This document shows, in pieces, positions 20,691-33,342 of a stretch of 64,000 nucleotides of DNA; position 1 is the stretch's first letter, and every line of letters starts with the position of its first letter. A model generated the notes under the pieces. That model was not told where the DNA came from. It ran no database searches and saw only the letters and a program-made list of their open reading frames with translations. The translations under genes were made by a program, and so were the position numbers. The stretch covers positions 7,524-71,523 of the forward strand of contig CAXAMN010006546.1 of the NCBI GenBank assembly GCA_963970005.1, in the 5' to 3' direction. Source of the DNA: Durusdinium trenchii (Eukaryota > Sar > Dinophyceae > Suessiales > Symbiodiniaceae).

Positions 20691-23600
20691 TGTTAGCGCC
20701 TGCGTCTGGCTCTACAATCTGTGATTCCGAGAAACTCCACAACTGCATCCCCAGGACGGAGACAGTTTTGTAGAAGCCGTGCTTTCGACCCTCCAAGAAC
20801 CTGCCAGCACAATTTCACCACCCTGTAAACACGAACAAGCTTTTGGTCGCCTTCAACCACTTCACCTTCTGCGCAAAATCTTCTACTGCATGAAGAGCTG
20901 CATCCAAGTCCCCCCCGAGGAACCTGTCCTTGCACATACCTCGAAAAAAAGTCAGAACGTGTTTTCGAAGATGCTAAGTTGGGACATGCTTCCTACATAT
21001 CCAGCCCAGGTGCGACAAAAGTTCGATCTCCTTCCAAGATCGCAAACGAACCCATGGTGGTGGAAATGGGCGCTTCACCCCAGATGCCTCGAAAGACAGG
21101 ACAAAGAGCAGAAAGCCAAGCTGCCAAGCCGTGGAGTCACAAGCCACAGTGGAAAAATGATGTCGGTGCAAGTGTGTGCTCGAAGTCCTGGCCTGGCAGG
21201 CCCAAACCACAACACTCCAAAAAGAGCCTCGTCGATCAGAGATCTTCCGACCTGTGGACTTCAACAAAGCGAGTCTTTTCCAACACGGACACCGCAACAA
21301 TCCGCAACACGGCCACCTCGGAGGATCGTTTGTAGCATCAAAATGCGTTCCCATTGCCCAGCACCCAGGGCCCTGGCAGCAACAAACAGCGTTAAAGAGC
21401 GCACGGAGCCCAGAGCTCAGATGTCCAGCCTTGCAGCACAGCGAAAATCCCCAAGTTCGGGCTGAAAGCCTGCTGCCTGGGCGAGAATCTGTGTCAGGTG
21501 TCTATATTTGTTTCTGTGATATCATGGTAGATGCACCTCCATGTCTTCGAGCAGTTGAATGGCACCGTGCCAAAAGCCTCCATGCTCACAAGCGTTCAAG
21601 GCAGTGGTGTAACTGACCTCGGCTGAAAAACATGAAAGGGAGAACGCTGCACTATGATTGTTGTTTTCTTCTAGGCACAGCGTTTGGAACTTGAAGCTGA
21701 CGGAGAACAGAAAACGCCAACATCCATCTGGTTGATTTCACGCAGGCATGAGCTGCAGCGTTGTAGGTCCTCAGCGCATCAATTCGATCTCCTGTTGCAG
21801 TCTTTGAAGTCTTGGGCTTTCAAATATCAAGGGTGAATGGCATGCATGAAGCACCAGACACTTGCCACGACAATGTCTTGCTCAAGCTTTCAGAACGAGT
21901 CACACCACACTCTCAAATCGGCCACGGCGAGCCACCTCCGGTAGGTGCACCCAATCCACTTCAAGGACACAAGGGCCAACAGAAGTGCAAGAAGAACCAC
22001 ATGCAAACGCAACAGGCTGCGTCTGGCTTGGCCGCCTCGAGCCATCCCAAAGCGTTTTCCCAGCGACTTGTGCGGGCATGGGCCCCGACAATGGCATTGA
22101 GGCAGCCACCAGAAGGTTGCATTGATCTGAGGTGTGAAAAGCAGGTCAAACGAAGGACGACATGACAACAGTGAAAATTGAAAGGCAGAATTCTGCTGAG
22201 ACAGGATCTCAAGTGCGGGCATCTGATCAATGCAAACAATTACAATTACAAAGTTCCCACATTGCACTGAGCACAGAAAATTATGGTTAAAGTTCAAGCG
22301 GTTGTGTGCGTGTGTGGATCGTCCAATCACATCATTGCAAGCTAAACACAAGGAGACCTGAAAGGTAAATTAAAAATGGGGGCCCGGCCTGTCTTCTGAA
22401 AGCTGGAGTAAGGATACAGCCCTCTCCCAGAGTGACACTCGTTCACACGCTCGTGCGCACATTGCAAAGCCTGGAAATCCAAGTGTGAGGGCCATAGGCA
22501 TGGGATCAAGTGCGCCATTGTCAAAACTCTTTGTGTGTAGATAAGAGTGGATGGCCATCCCTTCCAAACCACTACAGCCAAGTGTTTCGACCAGGGCACA
22601 TTTAAGAAAAAGAACACGAGCTTTGTATGTGTATGGTTGTGCTTGCCACAAGCCGTTTTACCTCTAGCTGAGCTGCTCAACTCATCGGGATGTACCTGAT
22701 GCTGCTCCATTGTGGCAAGCAGTTGCAGTGCGGCCACCCAAGCATTCCAGCCTCCAATGATTGTTGGAGCTATGCTTCCGAGAAAGCAACATAGAGATAG
22801 AGAGATGCAGAGACAAATACCCTGGCAAAAGAAAGAACAGAACGGAAGCTACTAGTAGCTCCTGGCATTGCTACTAGTAACAAGAAGCTACTAGTAACAA
22901 AGGGCATCGCTACTCGTAGCAAGGACGCTATTAGTATGCACTGAATGCGAAAGAACCGAACGATCCTTGAGGGCCGCCACCAGCAGCTTCAACACAAGCG
23001 CGCAAAGTGGCGTTGCACAGGGACACATCCACTGTGTCAATAACACCTGCCCAACCACACAGGCAGAAAGGATGTTACCTCCAAAATCCCAAAATGCCTG
23101 CATCTGACTCCACTTGCTGAGCTTGTGCCAGGACCTGACACAAATACAATATTACAGCACTTACTGCTCAACCTCTGCATTTGTATCAAACGAAAAATAG
23201 AATTGCTTCAAAAAACACAAGCAAAGGATGTGTCGTTACCGGTAACAGTGGATGTGGATGATGATGGTTAGTAAAGGCCGTTCTTTAATGTTCTTTATAT
23301 AAAAGTTATAAAAGTGATAATTGTTTGCCGACTGTTACAGGTAAGAGGACAAACCCAAGGTATGTGGTTTATATAACGGTAATATTGATAGTGTTGGCTT
23401 TGTACGTGCTTCCATTTACTTGTTCAAGTTCCAAGCGATACTCAAAGCCGGTAGCAATGTCCTGGCCTCCACTGCCAAACGCCAAGATGCAGCACGCCCT
23501 GTCGCCACTGCTGCCGCGGTAAACGCCACAGCATTCGGCCGACCTTTTCAACACAAACATTAGTTCAGCCTGGCGCCTTGGAAGCTAACTGAGTAACTGA

Positions 23601-24970
23601 GAGGCGCACTTATCGTGGTAAAGATCTCCTCAAATGACAGTGGAGTGAAGTATGACAGAGCGTCTCTTGAAAAAAATGCCTTCAAAAGAATCTTGGTTCC
23701 GTCTGGGCGACAATCTGGCAAACGACACTGATTACTGATTAGTGGTTCCGGGATTTGAGCAGTCGTCTTCCCTAGCTTCCATGTGCTTGTAAATCCCGAA
23801 ATCAAAAACATGAGAAGCCTATTGCACACCCACAATCCGACCACTTGACCAAAGCTATATTAGACACGGAGTGGGGTGTGTCACTGTGTTTCTGTGTGTT
23901 TGCTCCAAGCGGCCAGGGCCGTCTGCCAGCGACTGGCTAGAGCACAGGCCCTGACAGCGGCTGCTCGGCCCAGGGAGTCGACGGCGTGGTCTTGAAGCCT
24001 CAAGCAAATGCTTGAAGACCAGTGACTCAGGAGCCCCTACTAGCTTCTTGTTCCTAGTACGGCCAGGAGCCCCTAGTAGCGTCCTTGCTCCTAGTAGCGA
24101 TGCCAGGAGCCCCTAGTAGCGTCCTTGCTCCAGGAATGACTTCTCTAATGCTTTGTTGTAACTGAACTCATGTATTCTTGCAAAGTGTCCTATGGACATG
24201 TAAGAGGCTTGTCCTGCTGAGATAGGGAGCGATGACGCCCACGACTCATGGAATATTGAGGGACACCATAGTTCTTTCTAGACTCTGGCAACTCAGAGCT
24301 CACAAGCTTCTAGATGCTGATGCCACCCACATCCGTGCTTATCATGCTATCATGTTGTCAGTCAAGCAACAATGCCAAAGCATGGCGCCAGCGTGCAGCA
24401 CGTGCGCAAGCAGCAAGGGCGACACCAATAGCCCTGGCATCTGGAGCGAAGTGCTTCAACAAGAGCAGCGCAAACTGCCACCTCTCAGGCACTGTCAGGG
24501 ATGAGAAAGTTGTTTTCTCATCCAAGTTGATTGGTGAGGTGGTTTATTTCCTGTGCGTCCGTTGCTTGCATTGCTTGCTTTGCTGCATCTCTAAGGTCTG
24601 CGCTCTGAGGCTTTCTCCTCAAGCAACTTTCAGCTTATATCAGCACTGCGCAAGAACGAGATCCTTTGCCAGTGACAAGTACACGGAGAGTAAGAACTTT
24701 AGGTCCCCCGCGCAGGCATTCATAGCAGCTGTGAAATGATGCATGTGTACTGTTGACTTCGTGTCCACCAATTCCTCACAAAGAAATCCATATCAGTGCA
24801 TATTCCTGCGCTTGTTTCAAACTTGATACACGTTGACTATTGCTTGAAGCTGTACCTAACTCTTGGGTCCCAGCGTGGAGTACATTCAAAGCGGCCCGCC
24901 AAAGCTGCCTCTGCCCCAGAGCTTTGAGGCGAGCTGTAGTCTGGCTCATGGGACCAAGACATGCGATTGG
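20690..24970 (-). CDS. Pentatricopeptide-repeat (PPR) protein, multi-exon
   Basis: PPR proteins bind organellar RNA through stacked ~35-residue helical hairpins. Minus-strand exons each carry one PPR-like motif with the WxxAL..LL signature common in dinoflagellate PPRs: ~24955-24862 (QRQLWRAALNVLHAG), ~24500-24358 (GVALAACARAARWRHALALL), ~23545-23448 (AFTAAAVATGRAASWRLAVE), ~23044-22965 (VSLCNATLRACVEAAGGGPQ), ~22745-22677 (AALQLLATMEQHQVHPDE), ~22480-22393 (FAMCARACERVSLWERAVSL), ~22125-22020 (NAIVGAHARTSRWENALGWL), ~21772-21685 (TYNAAAHACVKSTRWMLAFS), ~21621-21533 (TTALNACEHGGFWHGAIQLL) and ~20935-20855 (DLDAALHAVEDFAQK). They are in order on one strand. Exon borders are approximate because junctions were not all traced, and more than one gene is possible. 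Confidence 0.75.
20779..21465 (+). CDS. Long plus-strand ORF, doubtful
   Basis: A 228-codon open frame opposite the 3' end of the PPR gene. Composition is Ser/Pro/Arg-rich with no recognisable motif, and it overlaps a likely PPR exon on the other strand. It is listed because of its length; it is more likely antisense noise. Confidence 0.12.
   Translation: MLSTLQEPASTISPPCKHEQAFGRLQPLHLLRKIFYCMKSCIQVPPEEPVLAHTSKKSQNVFSKMLSWDMLPTYPAQVRQKFDLLPRSQTNPWWWKWALHPRCLERQDKEQKAKLPSRGVTSHSGKMMSVQVCARSPGLAGPNHNTPKRASSIRDLPTCGLQQSESFPTRTPQQSATRPPRRIVCSIKMRSHCPAPRALAATNSVKERTEPRAQMSSLAAQRKSPSSG
22848..22940. repeat. ctactagta-type dispersed palindromic repeat (copy 2)
   Basis: gctactagtagctcctggc, gctactagtaac, gaagctactagtaac and gcatcgctactcgtagc follow one another, each a near-palindrome around ctag. 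It lies between PPR exons. Confidence 0.88.
24030..24135. repeat. ctagtagcg-type dispersed palindromic repeat (copy 3)
   Basis: The phrase ccaggagcccctagtagcgt followed by ccttgctcc occurs twice within about 70 bp, with cctagtacggccagg and cctagtagcgatgccagg between. It is the reverse complement of the vocabulary of copy 1 and lies between PPR exons. Confidence 0.88.
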
Positions 24971-24999
24971 TAAGGAGCGAGTGCATCACACTGAAGCTG

Positions 25000-27900
25000 A
25001 TTAAAAAGTCTCCGCGCTGCACTTGGGCCAAAGAGAGATTCCAGAGTGAGGGTCTTCAGGAGTGCGGGTGCCAACTTGATCGCACAGGGCAAGAACGTGT
25101 CTCTTCCCTGCTGGACCAAACCTTGCTTGTTTCTGCCGTGCTTGGGTTCGAGTGAGGCATCCTAAAACTTTCTGCCTAAAGCAGAGGCACTGAATTGGCT
25201 TGAATTCACAGATGCTGTTGGCCTCAGGGACATGTCGGAATAGTTCTAGAATCCAAGTCTTCCGCTTGTCATGAGGACTCTGAGACCAGCACTCAGGGCG
25301 CAGCGCCATCTATTTGAACAGGAGGTAACTGCACAAGTTTGCTTGCTCAACTCTCTGCAATCGAAAATGACCCAAATCACAAAGCGAACAAAATCAAGAG
25401 GTGCAAAAAGCAATTGGAAAGGAATTGAGGCATAGAACAAAAGAGGGGCGGGTCTGTGTTTAAGGCACGTCTGAGACGGCAAACCTTGAGAGCGGCGCGT
25501 CTGCGCTCAGTGTCCTCACCTTGAAGAACTGCAACCAGACGAGGACACTGTGCGCAAAACAGCGACCCGAGTTGCGACAAATCAGGTGCCCCAGCTGCAA
25601 ATCTCACGCAAATATGTGGCCTTCAAAGCAAAAATTGTGCAGTGAAGGCGGGCAGGTAGGTGTCTGAGTTCAGTGCCCAAGTCTGGAATTCTGTGGCATC
25701 ATTAAACCTACACGGAAAGACATTATATAATGAACTTTGCAGATTGTTGAGCTTTGCCGTTGCCAGCCTCATCACCAACTCAGGTGCCTCACGGATGGGT
25801 TGAATCTACGCCAGAATGTCTTTCGATTTTTTTTTTCCAAAAAGGAATGTTGCATGGCATGGCACGGCATTAAAGCCATTGCTGGATGAAACTCTCTAGC
25901 ACCTCCCCTCGTCCCGCAACACTGCCAGCAACAATGTGCAAAAGAACAGGCGCAGGCGCAGTTTGAGGTAAATACTCCTTAGATTTGCTGTTTGCTGTAA
26001 ATACTCCTTAGGCTCTGCCTCTAGAACCTGGAAGCGGCCATCACCGAGAAGCAGGCAAAGCCTCCACTCAAGATGTTCCAAGGGAGGAACACATTTACTC
26101 AACGAAGTCTCAAACTTCCTGGCATCCTCTCATGCAACCTATGTGCATGCAGAATGGAGTCACTGCGATCGCATCATGCGTGTCTGGGCCGCAGGCTCCA
26201 ACCAGTCGTCATCTACCATGGTCTGCAAAGTAATCGAATCCAATAGACCCAAAAGCTGAGATGGTCAACACATGTCATGACTCTGAAGGCCAGAAATAAA
26301 GATTCAGCTCAAACGCTTAGTTGCTTAGCTTCTTAGCTTCCAGCTGTGGGCCACTCGCCCTCAACGCGACCTAGTGATCTCATGGAGCGATCCAAGAGGA
26401 AGAGGCTAAGATCCGAGACCTTCCTTGAAAAACAAGAAAAAATAACATATTAATATGATACAAATCAGTCTTGTCGTATATAATAAACCCATGTTGCTCC
26501 CAAAAAATGCTTTCCAAGGTGTTTCCAGCCGGCTGAAAAGAATGCATTCTTGTAAACAAGGGGTAGCAAAGTTGAAAACTACACAGGTCTATGATCGTCT
26601 AATTGTCTATGACTCTATGACCCTATAAAAAATAAAATCAATAGTGCAAAATGTGTTCGAAATGTCTAGACTAGACCTGAGACCAAACCAGAAGTCAAAG
26701 ATTAACGCGTCTTCCAAGTCTTCCATGAGTAATAAAATGCGTGTCCTTTTGACACATCTTTCCGTCTCCACCTGAGGATTCAGCGAGCCAACACAATCTG
26801 CAGGACGCGTACATCTGCACGAAGCAATGCTGCTTTCCTTGCCGAGAGGTCGCTGATTGGAAAAAATGCAAATTGCAGGTCAGCCCCAGTTGAAAAAACA
26901 AATGACAGTCCCGACTCAATGCAAGGAGCACAAAGTTCCGGCTCAAAACGGGACGAGGCCAGGACTTTAGGGACACAAAGGCAAAGGGCGCTGATTCGTC
27001 GGTGGGAGCCAGAAATAATAACCTTGCTGATTCGTTGCTTAGGGCACTTGTCACACATTTCATTTCGAAGAAACATTGGAAAACTGACGGCCCCGGCCAT
27101 TGGTGCAGCCGTAGCCAGGTCATTTCCTCCTCCAAGCGCGACCTTTGAGACCAGGGTGCATAGTGACATCAGGCCTAGACCATGAAGAGACAAAGAAGGT
27201 GCCAAAGAAAATCCAAAAGCACAAAAGGAAAAATATATATATATATACAAAACATACTTTAGGAAAACACCAGCAGAAAGAGAGTAAGGAAAAAGGTAAA
27301 GGATCTCTTTGATACGGCCCCTCTTTTTTGGACCTGTCAGGTAGCATTCTCAGTCAGACCTGCTGTTTCACCAGCATCAAAGGTTCGTGCCCACCGGCAT
27401 CAAAGGGTTGAGCGAAGGTGGTCAAGGGAGGCCTGTCGTACAACACCACACAGTCACCCTGTGGTCACCTTGAACATGGATTGATCGGGTAAAGAACATG
27501 AATGCAGTAAACAACACATGAGCTGCACATGCACCTTTTGTGAGGCCTGTCAGCACCATGGGGCTGTGGAGACATCCTGAATCGAGGTGCAACAAAGCGA
27601 GACATCCTGGGGCATTGCCGCAAATATGAATACAATCTGCACGAACCAGCCTTCCAGCTGCAAGCACCCCACCCTCTGCTGCTAGCACATGCGGAGAAGC
27701 CTGGATTAAAAAGACTACCTTCAGAAAATGTAAGGGCATGGGCGGCATGGGGTTGAGCCTCAAAGGCCAGCCTGGAAGGCCTTAGCAACCCTTTTGTGTC
27801 CCTAGTTATCATCCTATCAACACCGCATAATAGGGTCTTGTGGACACTTTCCACCCTGATTATCTAGCTGCCGATGCTGCCCACGCACGAAGATGTACAA

Positions 27901-29160
27901 AGCAATAGCATCTTTTGTTCAGGTGTCCGCAAATTTTGCCGCAAATGATGCTCTTCCGAGGAACGAACTACCCGAGCTCCAGCAATATCGCTTCGCTCTG
28001 CTTAGTAATCATAAGTGTGTACATACCTAATATACATACATATAACATATACATATTATTATATCGATATACTTTTACAAGAGATCTTCTCTAGCTGACT
28101 TTGACCATGCAAAAAAGCAACCCGCGGTGTCTTTTGTTGTTGAGAATCAAGAACACTGCCTGTGGCCAATGAGCCAGATCTCCATCCGTCTGTGGGCGCC
28201 CATGAAATCGAACGAAGGCCTCAGAAACATCCGTCGCCGACTCCGCCTTTCCGCGCTGGGACTCTTGAGACTCGAACGGCACTGTGCAGAGTTGGTTCTG
28301 ATGGCTTGAGTTGGTTCGCTTTGCTCGCAACCTCCAAAGAAAACTTGCCAAACGCTCCCATGCCACAACCACACTAGCCTGGAGGGCCAGCTGGCGGCTG
28401 GACACCGCCTTGGGTCTCAGCTAGACACCACCAGCTGTCGCAAAGCATTAAAAGAAGAACTGATCTCAGAGCACGAGGCATTGTAGATCCCCATCTGGAC
28501 ATGTAGGGGGATGTCATTTCCACAGCCCTGGAAAGACGAGAAATACGATGTTCAACTGGTTCTCAGATGTTCTGAGCACAAACCCAAAACACGGCCTCGA
28601 TGCCCATGTTCAACTGAACCCATTCGTTCAGGGTCATTTCACGATCATTACTCAGCCACCTGGCACAAACAAACAAGCAGCTCTGCTCAAGATTCAGATT
28701 CTTCGATGTTCTTCTTGCCTGTGCAGCATCAGGGTGGAAAACATCAGCCTGAAAGGCAAGAATGCACATAAAACAATGTGTTAGACTGTTAGACTGCTGA
28801 TTTCTTGAACAAAATTCCTCCACCCTCAGCGATGCCTGTGAAGGCCGTCTGTCCCCAGCAGAGCGCGCTGGAGTTCGAGGCCAGTGAGCTCTCCTGGACA
28901 CGCTTCCCAATCAAGGATTCTGCAGTCAAACGGTTCGGGGCTGAGGTCCCCGTCTGCTTCTTTTGACGATTCTTGCGACATGAGTTCTCATGAGGTCTTC
29001 AAAATCTTGCCTTCAGACTCATGGAAGGCACGCTGGTTTCCCTGCAAAGGCGGAAGACCATCAGAAATTATGAGAACTTTTCAGGCGTACCTGGTGAACC
29101 AAGCCATCACTGCTTGGCCAACAAGTTTTCCGGCCAATGGTGGCGGCAACATTTTGGAAA
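25000..29160. other. Largely unassigned; two possible minus-strand exons
   Basis: The minus-strand frame at 25377-25607 (AAGAPDLSQLGSLFCAQCPR) could be a 5' exon of the PPR gene, and the one at 28091-28405 (ESATDVSEAFVRFHGRPQTD) has protein-like composition. Neither has a traced splice partner. An AT run is at 27231-27246. Nothing else was recognised. Confidence 0.3.
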
Positions 29161-29167
29161 AACAAGC

Positions 29168-29544
29168 GTGTGTGTGTCTACCCCTTGTAGTCACAGGGAT
29201 TTTTTTTGAATTGCTTTTCTGCCTACTTTTGGAACTAGCTTGAGCAGGGGGGCAGAGGCATCTCCAGTTGTGGCCTCTGCCAACGAAGCTCCACACTGGA
29301 TGATCAGGAAAACGTACCTGCTTGGTGCACCTGGGCGCATTGATTGTAAGCCGCAGCTGGTGGCCATTCTTCTTCCTTTTGTAAAGTGCTAGTGCAGCTG
29401 CAGTCATGCACGGCACGTCGTCATCCTGTCGGCTCGTCCTTTAACTAAAGGCGCTCAGGCCCCCTCACCTGGCTTTTCAGGATTTGGTTTCTGAGGCTGG
29501 CGTGTGGCACCGCTTTCAGTTCAGTACACCCAATCATAAGTGTG
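29168..29544. repeat. Segmental direct duplication, left copy
   Basis: About 375 bp starting taccccttgtagtcacaggg and ending near tcataagtgtg is repeated in the same orientation at 30320-30712. The left copy has gcgcattgattgtaagcc where the right has gcgcattgtaagcc, a 4-bp difference that argues against conserved coding. Confidence 0.92.
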
Positions 29545-29919
29545 CCTGGCTTCATGCCAGCCCGGGATGAGCCCGCAGAGTGCCTCCCGCGGACCCGTCG
29601 AACGGGGGTTTGTCGTCGTCCCTGCGCCCGGGACCAGAGCAGCTCGCAGCGAGCGTAGGTGGCCTAGGCCGAGAGAACTCAGATCTTGTCTTACGTTTTG
29701 AATTCCAAGCTGGCTCATGCCTTTACGTGACCGCAGCGGTCAAAGCTGCCAGCCATTTTGGCACGGCGTACGTGGCCGCAGCGGCCGAAGCTTGTTCAAG
29801 ACCCGTTGGAGTCTGTCGCGACCTTAGCCCCCTTCCTCCTCCCCTCCCCTCCTCTCTCCCTTGTTTGTCATCTTGGCGTGTTCCTGAATGTAATACTCAG
29901 GTTCACCCCTCTCTCTCTC

Positions 29920-30180
29920 ACTGGTGTGTCCCTGGACGCTTGTGCGTAGCTGGGAACACCTGTCCTCTTCCTTCTCTGTTCCCTCTCTCTCTTTTCTCTT
30001 TCCTTTCCTTTCCCTCCTTCTTGTTTGGGTGTCCCTGGATGCTTTCGTCATAGCTGGGAACCCTTCTCCTCTCTTCTTTTGGTGTGTCCTTGGACGCTTG
30101 TGTCGTAGCTGGGAACACCTTCTTCCCCTTTCCTTTTTCTCTTTCTTTTTCTCTTCTCTCCCTACACCTCCCTCCTGTCG
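29920..30180. repeat. Minisatellite: three ~40-bp units separated by pyrimidine tracts
   Basis: The unit ggtgtgtccctggacgcttg followed by tgcgtagctgggaacacc begins near 29928, 30028 and 30081. Each copy is followed by a C/T-only tract of 20-80 bp. It lies between the two arms of the segmental duplication. Confidence 0.88.
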
Positions 30181-30195
30181 GGGCCTTAGAGTGGG

Positions 30196-30290
30196 ATGCT
30201 ACTAGGTCTGGCCTTACTACTAGGTGCAAGGACGCTACTTTGACGCTACTGGGGGTTCGTGGCCTTGCTACTAGGCGCAAGGGTGCTCTA
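30196..30290. repeat. ctactagg-type dispersed palindromic repeat (copy 4)
   Basis: gctactaggtctggccttac, ctactaggtgcaaggacgct and cttgctactaggcgcaaggg are tandemly arranged, matching copies 1-3. It lies at the inner edge of the right duplication arm. Confidence 0.85.
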
Positions 30291-30319
30291 GGGCAGAGAT
30301 GCCTCCCCTTGGGGAGGCG

Positions 30320-30712
30320 TGTGTGTGTGTACCCCTTGTAGTCACAGGGATTATTTTTGAATTGTTCTTCTGCCTACTTTTGGAACTAGCTTGAGCAGGG
30401 GGCAGAGGGATCTCCAGTTGTGGCCTCTGCCAACGAAGCTCCACACTGGATGATCAGGAAAACGTACCTGCTTGGTGCACCTGGGCGCATTGTAAGCCGC
30501 AGCTGGTGGCCATTCTTTTTCCTTTTAAAGTGTCAATGCAGTCGCGCCATGCACGGCACGTCGTCATCCTGTCGGCTCGTCGCTTCGTGGTTTTGGAACT
30601 TTGGCCTTTAACTAAAGGCGCTCAGGCCCCCTCACCTGGTTTTTCAGGATTTGGTTTCTGAGGCTGGCGTGTGGCACCCGCTTTCAGTTCAGTACACCCA
30701 GTCATAAGTGTG
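30320..30712. repeat. Segmental direct duplication, right copy
   Basis: Matches 29168-29544 with small indels, including an insertion of about 25 bp (cttcgtggttttggaacttt region) near 30590. Spacing between the copies is about 1.15 kb. Confidence 0.92.
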
Positions 30713-30880
30713 TGTGTGTGTTCTCGCGCATCAAACATCCATCTTGGTGTCCTACTTGTTACCCCTGGTAATTACAGGAATACCCCTGATACATGGATGT
30801 GGAGCAGCCTCTTCCCGATGGTCGTTCAGCTCTTCCTGGCATCGAAAACACAAGGAGATTGAGAGATCACACAGGCACGG

Positions 30881-31081
30881 TCACAAAGGTGGCAAACACC
30901 GGTCCTCGTGTTGCTTCCACCAGAAATGCGCGATGCCGCGCAGCAGGCGATCCACCTGCAGAGCGGCTCTTGAGCTGTGAGTCTTGGCTTTCGGGACAAA
31001 GAGCGCCTTGAGCCAGTCAGTTGGCAGCCGTATGTCATGGGAGATAGCCTCCAATGCAGTGGTGACCTCAGAAACAAACAT
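30881..31081 (-). CDS. Possible exon, unrecognised
   Basis: The minus-strand frame reads VTTALEAISHDIRLPTDWLK, ALFVPKAKTHSSRAALQVDR and LLRGIAHFWWKQHEDRCLPP before a stop. It follows a TTCTGAG^GTCACC acceptor-like site. The amphipathic, protein-like composition suggests coding; the family is not recognised. Confidence 0.35.
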   Translation of the reverse strand: MFVSEVTTALEAISHDIRLPTDWLKALFVPKAKTHSSRAALQVDRLLRGIAHFWWKQHEDRCLPPL

Positions 31082-31084
31082 GTT

Positions 31085-32640
31085 CCTGTGTCGCCTTTGT
31101 CGCTGTTTTATTCACAAAGAGTAACACAAACGTAAAGTCTTTGATCGGTTGGCGCACGCAGCTACTCATATCTTTGTGCGCTGTTGGCAAGTGTCGATTC
31201 TGACCGTCGCCGTCGAGAACTGTCTTAGCAAGCCAACGCAGCAGCAGTTGGAATTGCGCCGCGGGCAGAAAGGGGCACGGTTTACTTACATCGTAGAATC
31301 ATAGGTCAGATCCTGGATCATCCCCACGGCAGCCTGATTTCACTATATGAAGTATTGCTGACGCCGCCAAAATGTCTGAGCTTCCCATCTTCTGGGCTGT
31401 TTGTTTCCTAATGCTTGTGTGACTAATAGGGACACACATCCCCATAAGCGCACCAGCAAATGCGACAGCATCAGCGACACATATCCTGTACTGTGCAATG
31501 AGAATGAGATGACACAAAGCCGGACGACATGCCGAGATGAGGCAAATAGGCTGGTCTCAGGCAGCGTGGGCTCCAAAGCTTTCAAAACAACTCAGCAAGC
31601 CACAGCCATATCAATGGTTGTTCTGTGTTGTTCTACATGGTTGGTTTGGTGAACACGAAGGAAGAAGGACACTAGGACCGTCCCACACCAACCACCCTTT
31701 CCTCAGGTCCTCCGGCCAGGTCGGTTGGAAGATTGGTCTAACTGACTTAGTGACTAAAGGCGCTTCACAGAATCAACCTCCAACACTTCCCATTAGCGGT
31801 GGGCTTGAAAGCTTATCTTGCACACTGACTTAGCATGCGAGACTCAGAAGTTAGAGAGCTGACGCATCATCGCCAGTTGGTCACGCAGTTCCGGTTTGTT
31901 TTTCACAATCAAAAAGGATGTTTGATCGACACATCTAGTTTGCAGCGTCTGGGAGGTCTTTCACCCAAAACTGCAACATTCTTTGTACACACAGGCTGAC
32001 AATCATGTGATTTAAATTAACCTCCAGCTTCCAACGGCTGTAACAACAGACTTGCACAGCTAAAACAAACAAAACACACAGGAACCGGGAAGTCTCATCT
32101 AAGCGCTGTACTCCGGTGCCAAGTAATGGCAAGGAGTTCAGAAACCTGGCATAGCCAAGTTTCCAGGTCGAGCTTTGTATTTCTGCAACATGGACGAACA
32201 TGGATAACACTTGCTCACGCTTAGGCCCTTTCGGCAGTAGGTGGATCCAAGGTTGGTTCATCTACAGGTCTTTCAGGTTGGAAGTATCGCAAGACTTGTT
32301 GCAAACAGCCGCCAGCCCCACTCCAAGCGCAGGGTTTGTGCCTTGCGACTGGAGCAACATGCTTTGGCTTGATCATGTGATTGAGACAGTGATTAGTTGT
32401 GTAGTGGGTCAACAAGCCCAAGAAAAATCCCCAACAGCTGGGCATCAAAATCAGCCTAGTAGCAGTAGGCATGGCACCAAGTGTCATGTCTTTGCCGGAC
32501 AACGCTGTCTTCAGAAGTGTGAGCCGCTTCAATGCGCCATACCAATAACACAGCAATACATCGGCACAGCACACAATATGCGCCCACACATATGTGCAAA
32601 CTCGACAACGCCGCCACCAGCAAGAACCAGCAAACCTGCT
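31085..32640. other. No recognised feature
   Basis: No convincing exon, RNA gene or repeat was seen. Overlapping 185- and 188-codon frames on opposite strands around 32200-32790 are mutual shadows, and their right end runs into tandem repeats. Confidence 0.4.
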
Positions 32641-32659
32641 ACGGAACCCGCCCTGGAGG

Positions 32660-33060
32660 CTGCCAGCATGTCCGCGCAACAGCATGACCGACGGCAGCAT
32701 CTCAGCATGACAACATGTCAGCATGTTAGTGCGACTCATGACAGCACGCCAGTATGACCACACAAGCATATCAGCATGACAACGCAAGTCACGTCAGCAC
32801 ATCGGCCTGGCAGCACCTCAGCCCATCAGAGAGACACAGCATATCTGGGTGGTTCCAGCATCAGGGCGCGCTGCGGAACCGCAAGTGCAAAGTGCTCCGG
32901 CAATTGCACCAGAACCTGCTCCGGAAGCTCCGCAATGTCCTCTGCAACCTGCTCCGGAACCTGATCCCCAACTTGCTCCAGAGCTTGCTCTGAACTTGCT
33001 CCGAACTTCCTCCACAAACATGCTCGGAACTTCCTCCGGGTACCTGCTCTGATCTGCTCC
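32660..33060. repeat. Two adjacent short tandem repeats (cagcatgacaa and ctgctccggaac)
   Basis: From about 32660 to 32830 the phrase cagcatgaca and variants (tcagcatg, cagcacgcc, cagcacatc) recur every 10-17 bp. From about 32890 to 33060 a 12-bp unit ctgctccggaac (variants ttgctccagagc, ttgctccgaact) recurs about ten times. Confidence 0.85.
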
Positions 33061-33342
33061 GAAGTCTTTACTATACTATGGCTTGTTGTTGTGGTTCCTA
33101 AAAGTGCTGTTGTGGGTATAACACACCCTCATGGCTGAAGACCCGAAGCTCTGCTGTTGGGGGAAAAGTCATCAAACATAGTGACCGAAACAAAAGGAAC
33201 AAATTAACAAACAAAGACTCATACATACTCCCGGAATACTCCCAACTCTTTCTTAGGTTCTGGAGACTGTCTGATTGTCCCTTCTCATTGTGTGGCACTG
33301 AACACCCGGCGGTTGGATACTCCTCGCTGAGGTAATCGCCTG

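Noticed and set aside
29740-29765. Relic of the dinoflagellate spliced leader (agccattttggc followed by acgg)
   Set aside because: Only the central part resembles the spliced-leader sequence; the 3' ctcaag is absent. Too short to call.
32200-32787. Paired 185- and 188-codon ORFs on opposite strands
   Set aside because: Mutual shadows; neither shows a family motif and both run into tandem repeats.
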